In this document: positions 43,997 to 53,328 of the stretch, piece by piece
How positions within the stretch are numbered: position 1 is the first letter of the stretch
Layout: each line of letters opens with the position of its first letter
From: CAJQGY01 sp905478015
GTDB taxonomy: Bacteria; Pseudomonadota; Gammaproteobacteria; Magnimaribacterales; D2472
Reading direction: 5' to 3'
Length of the DNA stretch: 64,000 nt
NCBI GenBank assembly: GCA_943788365.1
Contig: CALSPZ010000001.1
Coordinates: forward strand, 620,001 to 684,000
The notes under the pieces: model-generated
What the model was told of the DNA's origin: nothing
The model's input: only the letters and a program-made list of their open reading frames with translations
Databases searched by the model: none
Position numbers and translations under genes: made by a program

Positions 43997-44215
43997 TTAC
44001 TTTTTATGAGTTTCTAAACTTAAAGCATGCAGTTCACCTGACTTGAAATGAGCTTTAAGGAGATTGAGAATTTTTCGATGTTGCTGAATGATAGTCATAT
44101 TATTAAAGTGCTTGGATGAAATAGAAACTTTTAGATCACAAGAGTCTCCAATAAAATTAACTTCTGCATCATCTATTTCGTTAATAATTATATTTTTTAG
44201 TTCCTCTTTATTCAT
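43997..44215 (-). CDS. ibaG: BolA-like protein IbaG
   Basis: 72 residues. The BolA fold is recognisable: the VNFIGDSCDLKVSIS strand pair, then the QHRKILNLLK helix and the ending ELHALSLETHKK. Members bind monothiol glutaredoxins and iron-sulfur clusters. Its start overlaps the mlaC stop by 8 bases and it precedes murA, as yrbA does in E. coli. mlaB, usually between mlaC and ibaG, is absent. Confidence 0.88.
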   Translation of the reverse strand: MNKEELKNIIINEIDDAEVNFIGDSCDLKVSISSKHFNNMTIIQQHRKILNLLKAHFKSGELHALSLETHKK

Positions 44216-44837
44216 CTATACCTGCATTTCCAGCATCTGAAACCCAGTTATCAATCGTTAAAGATACATCTCCTTTGTGTTCATCTGCCAAAGCTCTAAA
44301 TTGATTTCTAAAGGTAAGGCCAAGATTGACTCCATTGATAATGATATTAGTGATTGCCCAACTGTCATTAGTTTTTCTCAACTTGTAAAGAATTGGGTAA
44401 ATACTATCTCCTGTGTTCAGTTCTTGCTTTACCTCAATCTTTTTTAGTTCTGGTGAGGCTATGTAATCTAAAAAAACTGTTTCTATGGCTTGATCTTCCC
44501 ATTGTGCAAGAGTTTCTGCATAGGTATCTAACAATGAATCTTTGAAAATGGTTACAAACTGAATTCTTTCTGCCTTGCTTGCTTGCATGTAATATTTTTT
44601 ACCCATTACAGAAGCGGATATTCTTCTAAAATCTATCATTGGTTCAAAGATCTCTTTAATTTTATCCTCAAAAAGATCTCTATCCTCTGAAAAGAGTTGT
44701 TTGTTATTTTTTAGCGTTTCAACCATTAATTGAGCATTATTATCAATAAATATATAGGGATCTTCTTCTGTAAAAGCTGTTTCGCTTAAAACAACAAACA
44801 AGATTAAAAGAAAATAATTTTTATGATTGGTCAACAT
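44208..44837 (-). CDS. mlaC: Periplasmic phospholipid carrier MlaC (Ttg2D)
   Basis: 209 residues. A signal peptide (about 1-23) is followed by the MlaC/Tol-Tol-Ttg2 domain: MIDFRRISASVMGKKY, FKDSLLDTYAETL, then WAITNIIINGVNLGLTFRNQF. It shuttles phospholipids between the outer-membrane MlaA-porin complex and the inner-membrane MlaFEDB transporter. Normally mlaF, mlaE and mlaD precede it; here the next gene upstream is divergent kdsD, so mlaC is the first gene and its transporter is not encoded nearby. Confidence 0.92.
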   Translation of the reverse strand: MLTNHKNYFLLILFVVLSETAFTEEDPYIFIDNNAQLMVETLKNNKQLFSEDRDLFEDKIKEIFEPMIDFRRISASVMGKKYYMQASKAERIQFVTIFKDSLLDTYAETLAQWEDQAIETVFLDYIASPELKKIEVKQELNTGDSIYPILYKLRKTNDSWAITNIIINGVNLGLTFRNQFRALADEHKGDVSLTIDNWVSDAGNAGIDE

Positions 44838-44843
44838 TGATTT

Positions 44844-44852
44844 ATTATAACA
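44844..44852 (-). promoter_or_regulatory. Extended -10 element of mlaC
   Basis: On the minus strand TGTTATAAT (an extended -10, TGnTATAAT) ends only 6 bases before the mlaC ATG. No clear -35 is present. Use of this element would place the transcript start at the start codon, giving a leaderless mRNA. Confidence 0.45.
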
Positions 44853-44881
44853 GTTGGTAATAAATAAAAATTCACATATTA

Positions 44882-45847
44882 ATGAAAAAATTTAACTTTT
44901 TGCAGTCTGCTAGAAAAACATTTGAAATAGAAGCAAAATCTGTCTCTGATCTTTCAAATCAAATTGATATAACATTTGAAAAGCTCTGTGAAGTTGCTAT
45001 TAATCTTGATGGTAAAGTTGTGATTATGGGCGTAGGCAAATCAGGTCATATTGCTCAAAAAATTGCAGCTACTCTTTCAAGCACAGGTACTAAATCAATA
45101 TTTATCCATCCAACTGAAGCAGCTCATGGAGATATGGGGCTTATTAGTCAGAAAGATTTAATAATTCTAATTTCTAATTCAGGTGAAACAGATGAGATTA
45201 TAAATATTCTTCCATCGATAAAAAGACTTTCAAGAAGTATTGCTTCAATAACCAGTAATGGTAACTCTTCAATGGCTTTAGCATCAGATATCTCAATAGT
45301 TATAACCTCTAATGAGGCTTGTCCTCTTGATTTAGCCCCAACTTCATCAACCACTGCAGCGTTGGCTCTAGGGGACGCATTTGCAATAGCATTGCTAGAA
45401 GCTAAGGGATTTTCTAAAAATGATTTTGCGAGCTCTCATCCTGCTGGGAAACTAGGCAAAAAATTAATTACAAAAGTTCAAAACCTTATGCATAAAGGCG
45501 ATGCCCTTCCAGAAGTTAATAAGGGGGTTCTTTTAACAAGTGCATTGTTAGAGATGTCTGAAAAGAAACTTGGGGTAACATTAATTAGGGATGGTTCTGA
45601 TGTTGTCGGCTTGTTTTCTGATGGAGATTTAAGAAGATGCATTAATGGAAATGTTGACGTAAATCAAACAAAAATTGAAGAGGTTATGACAAGTAAATAT
45701 ATAACTATTTCTGAAGATATGTTGGCTATAGATGCCGCGCAGGTTATGGAAAAAAATAAAATCTTTATTCTTGCGGTAACTGATTCAACAGAAAGTGTAA
45801 TTGGTATTCTGTCAATGCATGATCTGATTCAAGCTAGAATTATATAA
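44882..45847 (+). CDS. kdsD: Arabinose-5-phosphate isomerase
   Basis: 321 residues. A SIS domain (about 40-175; GVGKSGHIAQKIAATLSSTG, HPTEAAHGDMG, LISNSGETDEI, CPLDLAPTSSTT) is followed by two CBS domains (about 205-320). It converts ribulose-5-phosphate to arabinose-5-phosphate, the substrate of the KdsA encoded at 12.4 kb. It opens the kdsD-lptA-lptB-rpoN run. kdsC and lptC, normally the next two genes, are missing. Confidence 0.97.
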   Translation: MKKFNFLQSARKTFEIEAKSVSDLSNQIDITFEKLCEVAINLDGKVVIMGVGKSGHIAQKIAATLSSTGTKSIFIHPTEAAHGDMGLISQKDLIILISNSGETDEIINILPSIKRLSRSIASITSNGNSSMALASDISIVITSNEACPLDLAPTSSTTAALALGDAFAIALLEAKGFSKNDFASSHPAGKLGKKLITKVQNLMHKGDALPEVNKGVLLTSALLEMSEKKLGVTLIRDGSDVVGLFSDGDLRRCINGNVDVNQTKIEEVMTSKYITISEDMLAIDAAQVMEKNKIFILAVTDSTESVIGILSMHDLIQARII

Positions 45848-45851
45848 ATAT

Positions 45852-46253
45852 ATGATCAAAATATTCATTATAATTTTATTCACACTACCCTCATGGGCAG
45901 ATGTTGAAGAAGAAATTAAAATTAGCTCTGATAATGTAAACATCACAGAACTAACTAATAAAGTTATTTTTTCTAAGAATCTTGTAATTGATTCTGGTTT
46001 ATTGGTAATTTCTGCAGAAGAAGCAATATATGATAATTCTTCAAAAGTTATTGAAATAAGTGGGAGGCCATCTTCATTAAAATCTCTTAGCGAAACAAAT
46101 AAATTTGAAGGAAGTGCATCTAGAATTATTTTTTATAGTAATGATATGGTTCATCTTCTAGGAAGTGCAAAAATGAAGTATGAAAATATGACAATTTCCT
46201 CAAATAAAATAATCTTTAGCCCTAGGTCTGGTTTGATAAGTTCTAATCAATAA
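45852..46253 (+). CDS. lptA: LPS transport periplasmic protein LptA, short
   Basis: 133 residues against about 185 in E. coli. A signal peptide (cleavage near PSWA-D, about 16) leads into an OstA-type beta-jellyroll with repeating 'isad.a.yd....i...G' strands. It bridges inner and outer membrane for LPS transfer. LptC is of the same fold but has a membrane anchor without a cleavage site; the cleavable signal here favours LptA. It starts 4 bases after kdsD and its stop overlaps the lptB ATG by one base. Confidence 0.82.
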   Translation: MIKIFIIILFTLPSWADVEEEIKISSDNVNITELTNKVIFSKNLVIDSGLLVISAEEAIYDNSSKVIEISGRPSSLKSLSETNKFEGSASRIIFYSNDMVHLLGSAKMKYENMTISSNKIIFSPRSGLISSNQ

Positions 46254-46966
46254 TGTTAAAAGTATCTAATATTAAAAAAAATATAAATGGTAAAAGTATT
46301 ATCAATAATATTAGCTTTGATATTAATTTAGGGCACATATATGGACTGCTTGGTCCAAATGGGGCCGGTAAAACAACGACTTTTTACTCAATAGCTGGAC
46401 TAATTAGATGTGATGAGGGTGAAATTTATTTGGGTAGCTCTAATATAACGAAAATGCCAATGCATAAGAGATCAAAACTTGGAATAAAGTATCTCCCTCA
46501 AGAGCCATCTATTTTTCAAAACTTGACCGTGTTTGAGAATCTTAAAGGTCTTGCTGAGCTTACATATAATTCTAAAAAAGATATTAATCAGTTTATTGAA
46601 AAATCAATTGAAGATTTTAAACTTTCAAAAATTCTTTACTCAAAAGGGAGGGAACTTTCTGGAGGTCAAAGAAGGAAAGTTGAAATTGCAAGAACTCTTG
46701 CTGCAGAGCCAAAAATTATATTGTTAGATGAGCCTTTTGCTGGAATCGACCCAATAGCAATTGAGGAAATTCAAGAAATACTAAAAATCGTTGCTAAAAA
46801 CAATATAGGGATATTAATTACAGATCATAATGTAAGAGAGGCATTGGATATTTGCTATAAATCTATTGTTATTAGTCAGGGCAAAGTAATAGCTTCGGGC
46901 TCAAAAAATGATTTAATATCAAATGAGTTGGTGAAGAAAGTTTATATCGGAAAAATGTATAGCTAA
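46253..46966 (+). CDS. lptB: LPS export ATPase LptB
   Basis: 237 residues, ABC ATPase. Walker A GPNGAGKTTTF, signature LSGGQRRKVEIARTLA and Walker B IILLDEPFAGIDP are intact, followed by the H-loop DHNVREAL. The signature and length match LptB. It powers LPS extraction with LptFG (not in window). It lies between lptA and rpoN, the ancestral order. Confidence 0.97.
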   Translation: MLKVSNIKKNINGKSIINNISFDINLGHIYGLLGPNGAGKTTTFYSIAGLIRCDEGEIYLGSSNITKMPMHKRSKLGIKYLPQEPSIFQNLTVFENLKGLAELTYNSKKDINQFIEKSIEDFKLSKILYSKGRELSGGQRRKVEIARTLAAEPKIILLDEPFAGIDPIAIEEIQEILKIVAKNNIGILITDHNVREALDICYKSIVISQGKVIASGSKNDLISNELVKKVYIGKMYS

Positions 46967-46975
46967 TTAATTAAA

Positions 46976-48250
46976 ATGGCTATTTCTCTATCAAAAGAAC
47001 AAAAACAGACTCAAAAAATATCAATAACTCCTCAGCTAAGAAAATCTATTGAATTGTTGCATCTTTCTAGATATGAGTTAATTCAAAAAATTGAAAAAGA
47101 GATACAATTAAATCCATTTCTAGAAAAAAATGAGGATGAATTCTTCAAAGATGGATCTCTGTCATTGGATGAGTTTGATTTTGATTTCTCAGCATCAGAA
47201 AATCTTAAAGATAGCCTTTTTAAACAAATTGAAGATTTAAATCTTTCAAGAAAAGATAAAGAGATTTCAAAAATGCTTGTAGGCTCAATAGATGAGACAG
47301 GGAAGCTTGCTGACAGCATTGATGAAATAGAAGAGTTGCTTTTATTTAAGTATAGGTATGAGGAAATTGAAGAGAATCTTCAAAATGTTATTCATAACCT
47401 TACGCCAAATGGAGTTGGTTTTAGGGATTATAAAGAATGTATTTTTCTTCAGCTCAGAAAAGCTAACCTTAGTCGTGAAGTATTTAAGATTTCAGAGAAA
47501 ATATTATTCGAAATTGCCTCTGATGATATAGATGAATGTTTTAATAAGCTTTCCTATCAGGGTTATGAAAATAAAGATATTAAAAAATCTATTGAATCAA
47601 TAAAGTCATGTGATCTAAGCCCTGGCTTGGCTTATGAGACTACAAATTATATATATCCTGATTTAAAAATATCTTTTCAAAAAAATAAAATGCTTAGCGC
47701 TCAATTTGTAACTGATAATTTTCCATCAGTTAAATTAGATGAAGATTTTATTAATGATACTCAAAATATATTAAAAAGAACTCCTAATAAAGAACTTTCA
47801 AAAAGCATTGAAGATGCAAAGTGGCTTTTATCGTCAGTAAAAAGAAGGAATGACACTGTTTTGAAAGTTGGAGAGTTAATTTGCAATAAGCAAATTGATT
47901 TTCTTGGTGATAACCCATTAAAGGTCTCTCCTTTATCAAATAAAGATATCTCTGATGAGCTGGGTATTCATCCATCAACTGTATCAAGAATTATTAAATC
48001 TAAATATATAGACACCCCAAAAGGCATTATGCCACTTAAATCTTTTTTAATTTCATCTGTCTCTAAAACAAGAATGGTGACTCCATTACAGTTGATGGAT
48101 CAAATTAAAAAAATTATCAGTGATGAAAAAAAACCTCTAAGCGATCAAAAAATAGTTCATAAGCTTAATATTAGAGGGTTTGGATTAGCTAGAAGAACTA
48201 TTACAAAATATAGAAAAAAACTTAATATACCTTCTTCAAGAAATAGATAA
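46976..48250 (+). CDS. rpoN: RNA polymerase sigma-54 factor
   Basis: 424 residues against 477 in E. coli. Region I (about 1-50; TPQLRKSIELLHLSRYEL) is followed by a short acidic region II, the core-binding domain, a helix-turn-helix (ELGIHPSTVSRIIKSKY, about 325) and the RpoN box ARRTITKYRK near 406. It needs AAA+ enhancer-binding proteins to open promoters; none is in this window. It follows lptB by 9 bases. hpf and ptsN, normally next, are missing and mgtE follows instead. Confidence 0.97.
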   Translation: MAISLSKEQKQTQKISITPQLRKSIELLHLSRYELIQKIEKEIQLNPFLEKNEDEFFKDGSLSLDEFDFDFSASENLKDSLFKQIEDLNLSRKDKEISKMLVGSIDETGKLADSIDEIEELLLFKYRYEEIEENLQNVIHNLTPNGVGFRDYKECIFLQLRKANLSREVFKISEKILFEIASDDIDECFNKLSYQGYENKDIKKSIESIKSCDLSPGLAYETTNYIYPDLKISFQKNKMLSAQFVTDNFPSVKLDEDFINDTQNILKRTPNKELSKSIEDAKWLLSSVKRRNDTVLKVGELICNKQIDFLGDNPLKVSPLSNKDISDELGIHPSTVSRIIKSKYIDTPKGIMPLKSFLISSVSKTRMVTPLQLMDQIKKIISDEKKPLSDQKIVHKLNIRGFGLARRTITKYRKKLNIPSSRNR

Positions 48251-48279
48251 ATTAATTTTTATTAGGTTAGAATTGGTTT

Positions 48280-49620
48280 ATGAGCTTAATCGATCAAGAT
48301 AACCTCCAGGCTATATTAGATGCTAATAGCAAAGAACTATCTCTCAATCAAATAAAGAATATTCTAAAATCGATGCATTCATCTGAAATCGCACATGCAC
48401 TCGAATCCTCTCCCCCGGAACAAAGAAAACTTATATTTTCTCTTTTAGAAACTAGTATTGAAGGAGATGTGCTGACCGAGTTGGGCGAAGAAATTCAACA
48501 AGATTTAGTATCAAAAATATCTAATGAGGAGCTTTCAGAGGCTGTAAAGGAGCTTGAATTAGATGAGGTGGTAGATATCCTCCAGAATTTACCAGAAGAA
48601 CGAATGAAAAAAATACTTTCAAAAATGTCACTGAGGGACAGAACTAGGATTGAAGGGGGTCTCATTTATCCAGATGACACTGCAGGCGGCTTATTGAATA
48701 CAGATGTTCTTAGTGTTAGACCAAACCATACTGTTGAGGTTGTAACAAGATATTTAAGAGAGCAAAAAGACCTCCCAGAAAATACAGATAAAATTTTTGT
48801 TGTGTCTAAAAAAGATAAATATCTAGGTGAAGTACCCATTAGTAAAATTATAACTTCTGAAATATCTGAGAAGATTGATAATCTTATTACGCCAAATATT
48901 GATCCAATATTGGTCACAGAAAATGATAAAGATGTTGCAACAAACTTTGAAAGAAATAACCTTATATCTTCTGCAGTTATCAATTCTAATGGTGAGCTTT
49001 TAGGAAGAATAACTATTGATGATGTTGTTGATGTTATTTTAGAAGATGCAGATCAAAATTTTCTTGGGATGGCTGGAGTTGCTGAAGATACTTTTGCACC
49101 ACCTGGAAGGGCAGCAAAAAGTAGAGTTTTTTGGCTTAGCATGAATCTTTTTACTGCTTTTATTGCATCGTTATCAATAAATATATTTCAAGAGACGCTA
49201 GATAAAATTGTTTACTTAGCTGTCCTTATGCCAATAGTTGCCAGTATGGGTGGGGTTGCTGCAACTCAAACCTTAACAATAGTTCTAAGAGGTTTAACTC
49301 TAGGCCAAATAAATAGATCAAATATAAGATGGTTATTTAAAAGGGAGCTAGCTGTTTCTATTGTGAATGGGATTGTTTTATCTTTATTAGTTGGATTCAT
49401 AACATATTTTTGGTTTCAAAATATAATGTTATCCATACTGATATCATGCGCTTTAATTATTAACTTAATTAGCTCAGTATTTGCAGGAGTGTTTGTTCCT
49501 TTGATATTGAGAAAATTGAATCAAGATCCAGCTATTTCAGGCTCTGTTGTAGTTACTACAGTTACCGATGTTGTTGGATTTTTATCCTTTCTTGGGCTTG
49601 CAACATTATTTTTAATTTAA
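48280..49620 (+). CDS. mgtE: Magnesium transporter MgtE
   Basis: 446 residues. An acidic N domain (about 1-125), two CBS domains (about 130-255) and five membrane helices (about 285-446) with the GVAATQTLTIVLRG and PVVVTTVTDVVGF-type pore segments. It is a Mg2+-gated channel for magnesium uptake. Only 29 bases separate it from rpoN, too few for a magnesium riboswitch. Its stop overlaps that of convergent yhdP by 9 bases. Confidence 0.95.
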   Translation: MSLIDQDNLQAILDANSKELSLNQIKNILKSMHSSEIAHALESSPPEQRKLIFSLLETSIEGDVLTELGEEIQQDLVSKISNEELSEAVKELELDEVVDILQNLPEERMKKILSKMSLRDRTRIEGGLIYPDDTAGGLLNTDVLSVRPNHTVEVVTRYLREQKDLPENTDKIFVVSKKDKYLGEVPISKIITSEISEKIDNLITPNIDPILVTENDKDVATNFERNNLISSAVINSNGELLGRITIDDVVDVILEDADQNFLGMAGVAEDTFAPPGRAAKSRVFWLSMNLFTAFIASLSINIFQETLDKIVYLAVLMPIVASMGGVAATQTLTIVLRGLTLGQINRSNIRWLFKRELAVSIVNGIVLSLLVGFITYFWFQNIMLSILISCALIINLISSVFAGVFVPLILRKLNQDPAISGSVVVTTVTDVVGFLSFLGLATLFLI

Positions 49621-52011
49621 TCTAATCAATTCTGGATTTTCAATTGTTCCATTAACTTTAAATGATATGGATGAGGCGGCATCAATATTTTCTTCAAAAA
49701 GATCCTGAAATACCAGAGTGCCAGCAACCGCTGGAATGCCCCCAAATATTGCTGCATACCATGGAAGATTTTCAGAAATTTTTATTCGCAAAGACATATC
49801 TAAATTTAACATTTCTAAAGATCCACTTTCGTTCTTTAAGATTTCTCCAACCCATAACATCTTAGCCTCATCAGTTTCTATAGATATTGGATTAGATATT
49901 AAGCCCCTCTTCTTGCCAAATAATATATCCCCAGAAGCTCTTGTAAGATTTAATAACCCAGAGCTTTGCCGCCTATTGTCAGAATCTAAATTTTTTACAA
50001 TGGCATCAAGATTTAGAATTTTTAGAGTACTAAGAAATGCAGAATTTGGTAGATCGTTATTTATAGAAAAATTCTTAGTGAGAAAATTAACCTTTCCTTC
50101 AAGATTGCTCAGGTCACTAATGCTATTCCATTGAATGCTCATCCCTGTTTTAAGATAATCAAAATTATAATTTACAATATTATCAAACATGTTAGATCGA
50201 CCATCTACTTCAAAAAGGCCTCTAATTTTATATTGGTCATTTGGATATGAGTAGCTAAAAAAGGATCTTTCCCCAGTTTCAAGTGGTGATATATTTAAAA
50301 ACTGGCTTGTGATCTCTAGATTATCAATAGTAATTAAACTACTATTTCTAAGAAGGTAGAAGTTCACCTTTTCAAAAAACTCCCCTTTTAAATTAATATT
50401 ATTTCCGATAATCCTCATATTTATTATTGAAGAGTCATTAACGTAAGATGATGTTTCAACATCTTTTGACATAAAGTCTAAGGTTTTGAAATTGGTATTA
50501 TTAAGATTTACTTTTGCAAAGCCAGTCTTGTCTATAACTATTTCTCCATTTAAGTCAGGGCCAAGGAATGAGCCATGCATCTGCTTATCAAAGGAAATAT
50601 TTATTTCTTGATCTTTAAAAGAGTTATTAAGCATTTTAAATTTATTGGCTTTTAAATAAATGCTCTTAATAAAAGACTCACTGCTTTCATTAGAATTAAA
50701 GGAGATTGAAGAAAAATCAAACTCTTGCAGATTTAAAAAAATATGAAATCCTTTTTTATTTTTTATATTTATTTTTTCTTTCATACCAAAAGCAAAATAT
50801 CCACTCTTGTTATCACTATCAATAAAGACTCTGAACAAATTATTTGATATTTTGTAGGCTGGTTCTGTAAGATCTGGGATATTAATTGATGTCAGCAATG
50901 GCTCACCAGTTGATTTTGAAATTTCATCAATGCTTGAAAAAACGTTTGTATTCTTTAGGTCAGTATTTAAAGAAAGAGATACTTTTTGATCAGGAGCAAT
51001 CTTTAACTTAGTCTTAAAAGATTCTTTTCCTGAAAGACTAAAATAACTATTTTCTTCAAGAATTTCATTCATGTTGAAAGTAAAATTTGAAAATAGCTCA
51101 AGTCCTATATCCTTCTGGAATAATACATTCCCATTGATATCTTGAATTACCTCCTGAAGAGGAAGAGATGCAGAGAAATTACCATACAAATTGTTTTTAT
51201 AGTCTGCATAAAGTAATGATCCAATATTGCTAACTGAGTAGCCAGAATTAAACGTAAGATTAGATTTGTATAACTTTACCTTATATATTGATTTGTTTTT
51301 TGAAGAGTCCTTAGCATTCACATAACCCCTACTCTCAATAAATGCTTTGATATCTGCGACCTTGAACGATGAAGCCTTTATTATCCCAAGCTCATCCAGA
51401 TTATTTTCATAAAAATCATGCTTTCCAGAATAAAAAATATCACCACTATCATCAATTAATAAATCAAGATTTTTAAAAGGTATGTTATTAATTTTGCCAT
51501 TTATAAGCCTAATAGAGCTTTGATTAGCATATGACCTAAAATAATAATTTGAAGCCAATAAATTAAATGCATTTGTTTTTATTGACAAATTATTTCCATT
51601 AAAAATATTTGTTTTTTTGGTTTGATTTTTTATTTCTTCAGAGCTGACATTCTTTTTTTGGGTTTTATACCCCTCTATATAAATTTTATTAAAAACTAAT
51701 TGATCTTCTAAAAAAAAATCTAACAGCTTAAAAGACAACTCAAAATCTTCGATTTCTATAGTCTCTTTATGGTTACTTATCTCAATCCCAGATGCTTTTA
51801 TGCGTGGATTAGAAAATATATTTTTAAACTGAATATCTTGAAAGCTTAACTCATATGAGTGAATGAATATTTTATCAATTAAAGCTACGCCATATTTGGG
51901 GTAGCTGGTGATTAAAATAAGAATAGTAATAAATAAGATTAGAAATAAGGAAAGTGCTGAAGCTAGTACCAATAATGTTTTTTTAAAGAAAGCTTTCAAT
52001 AGAATAGCCAT
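49612..52011 (-). CDS. yhdP: YhdP-like AsmA-family envelope protein, shortened
   Basis: 799 residues against about 1266 for E. coli YhdP. An N-terminal membrane anchor (about 12-34) is followed by a long beta-rich periplasmic region typical of AsmA/TamB-like bridge proteins. The C-terminus (ENLPWYAAIFGGIPAVAG, then FEENIDAASSISFKVNGTIENPE) matches the end of YhdP. These proteins carry phospholipids to the outer membrane. It lies right after mreD on the same strand, where YhdP is usually found, but rng and maf, normally between, are absent. Confidence 0.82.
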   Translation of the reverse strand: MAILLKAFFKKTLLVLASALSLFLILFITILILITSYPKYGVALIDKIFIHSYELSFQDIQFKNIFSNPRIKASGIEISNHKETIEIEDFELSFKLLDFFLEDQLVFNKIYIEGYKTQKKNVSSEEIKNQTKKTNIFNGNNLSIKTNAFNLLASNYYFRSYANQSSIRLINGKINNIPFKNLDLLIDDSGDIFYSGKHDFYENNLDELGIIKASSFKVADIKAFIESRGYVNAKDSSKNKSIYKVKLYKSNLTFNSGYSVSNIGSLLYADYKNNLYGNFSASLPLQEVIQDINGNVLFQKDIGLELFSNFTFNMNEILEENSYFSLSGKESFKTKLKIAPDQKVSLSLNTDLKNTNVFSSIDEISKSTGEPLLTSINIPDLTEPAYKISNNLFRVFIDSDNKSGYFAFGMKEKINIKNKKGFHIFLNLQEFDFSSISFNSNESSESFIKSIYLKANKFKMLNNSFKDQEINISFDKQMHGSFLGPDLNGEIVIDKTGFAKVNLNNTNFKTLDFMSKDVETSSYVNDSSIINMRIIGNNINLKGEFFEKVNFYLLRNSSLITIDNLEITSQFLNISPLETGERSFFSYSYPNDQYKIRGLFEVDGRSNMFDNIVNYNFDYLKTGMSIQWNSISDLSNLEGKVNFLTKNFSINNDLPNSAFLSTLKILNLDAIVKNLDSDNRRQSSGLLNLTRASGDILFGKKRGLISNPISIETDEAKMLWVGEILKNESGSLEMLNLDMSLRIKISENLPWYAAIFGGIPAVAGTLVFQDLFEENIDAASSISFKVNGTIENPELIRLN

Positions 52012-52494
52012 CTATAAACCTGTTCTTTTAAACAAGATTGGTTTATAGACTCTTGCTATAGAAATTAAAAAGCTAAATACAGTGTTTCCAATTAGAGATA
52101 TAAACAATGTTACGTATGAAAAATTATTTATATTTATAAAAAGATGAGTTAGAGCAACATATACTGAGGCTATTATTCCAAAAAAAATAGATATCTGAAG
52201 ATAGGAGAATAGCCTAAAAACATATTTATAACTGTTGATAATATATGTTGACATGCAATATATAAGTCCATTAAGGCCAATAAATGAACCTGATATTAAG
52301 TCCATGAATAAGCCTATAAAAAATGCAGATATGGCTGTAAATCCATTTTTATTTTTATATGCAAAATAGGAATAAGTCAAAAATGATAAAGGTACAATGA
52401 TATTTATACTCTGAAGTATGGGGTTGATAAAAATTTCAATGTTGTAAGCCAAAACAATTAAAAAAATTGTTTTTAGCATGCTCTCATCTCTCAT
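52012..52494 (-). CDS. mreD: Rod-shape protein MreD
   Basis: 160 residues with about five membrane segments. The FIGLFMDLISGSFIGLNGLIY region fits the MreD pattern (GLxxDxxxGxxxG). It belongs to the elongasome with MreC, RodA and PBP2. The start at 52494 is supported by its ATGA overlap with the mreC stop. Confidence 0.88.
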   Translation of the reverse strand: MRDESMLKTIFLIVLAYNIEIFINPILQSINIIVPLSFLTYSYFAYKNKNGFTAISAFFIGLFMDLISGSFIGLNGLIYCMSTYIINSYKYVFRLFSYLQISIFFGIIASVYVALTHLFININNFSYVTLFISLIGNTVFSFLISIARVYKPILFKRTGL

Positions 52495-53324
52495 ATGCTA
52501 ACCACCACCCCAAAAATATTTTCTGAAATCGGGTCAACTTTAAGCCTTATAACCACCTCTTTTTCTGAGTCTGAAATATCTTTAATATCTAACACGCTTC
52601 CTATTAAAATACCTTTGGGGAAAACACCACCCAAGCCTGAAGAATAGAACTTTTGGCCAATCTTAAATGAATCTTCCCAAATCAATTGGCTGTATGTACA
52701 AGAAATAAAGCTTGGTTTTCCGCTACCTTTTGCATTGCAATAAAAGTTATCTGAAAAAATAGGAATAGAATGCTTAGAATCTGAAAGTAACATTACCTCA
52801 TATATACCGCTCATATCATTTATAGTCTGTCCGATAATGCCCTCAGAATTTATAATAGGGCGTTGAAGTGGATCATTAATCAAGGATGATAAAGGTTTGA
52901 TAAATAATCTATGGTTGCCGCAGCAAAAATAATTATTTGTATCAAATTTTAAAAGTTTTGAAATAACTATTTGATTAAGATTATTCTTTGAATCAATTAA
53001 AGTATTTAATTTTGATTCATCAAGAAAAAAATTATTATTATTAGATAAAATAAAATTTGAAATATATTCTTTTTCAACCTTTAGTCTTAAATCTTTATTT
53101 TGCTTAGCAAGGTCTTTTTTGGAATGCAAAAGTTGAGGAAATGTAACTAACGGTTCTAAAACATAATCATTAAAAAAGTAATTTATTGATAAAACAGAAG
53201 TTTTATATGCATTTTTTGGCTTTGAAAAAGTTTCATTAGTAAAATCTAGATAGAGCAGTAAAGATGCTAATAGAACGAAGAATATATACGAAAAAACTGA
53301 CGTATTGGGCGCATAGTTCGCCAT
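52491..53324 (-). CDS. mreC: Rod-shape protein MreC
   Basis: 277 residues: one N-terminal membrane helix (about 12-29), a coiled coil (about 60-90), then the periplasmic beta domain with IINSEGIIGQTI, SDSKHSIPIFS and GLGGVFPKGILIGSV. It scaffolds the elongation machinery and activates PBP2. It follows mreB by 4 bases. Confidence 0.94.
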   Translation of the reverse strand: MANYAPNTSVFSYIFFVLLASLLLYLDFTNETFSKPKNAYKTSVLSINYFFNDYVLEPLVTFPQLLHSKKDLAKQNKDLRLKVEKEYISNFILSNNNNFFLDESKLNTLIDSKNNLNQIVISKLLKFDTNNYFCCGNHRLFIKPLSSLINDPLQRPIINSEGIIGQTINDMSGIYEVMLLSDSKHSIPIFSDNFYCNAKGSGKPSFISCTYSQLIWEDSFKIGQKFYSSGLGGVFPKGILIGSVLDIKDISDSEKEVVIRLKVDPISENIFGVVVSI

Positions 53325-53328
53325 AAAC

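Noticed and set aside
48251..48279. Magnesium riboswitch before mgtE
   Set aside because: Only 29 bases separate rpoN and mgtE, far too short for a ykoK or mgtA type element.
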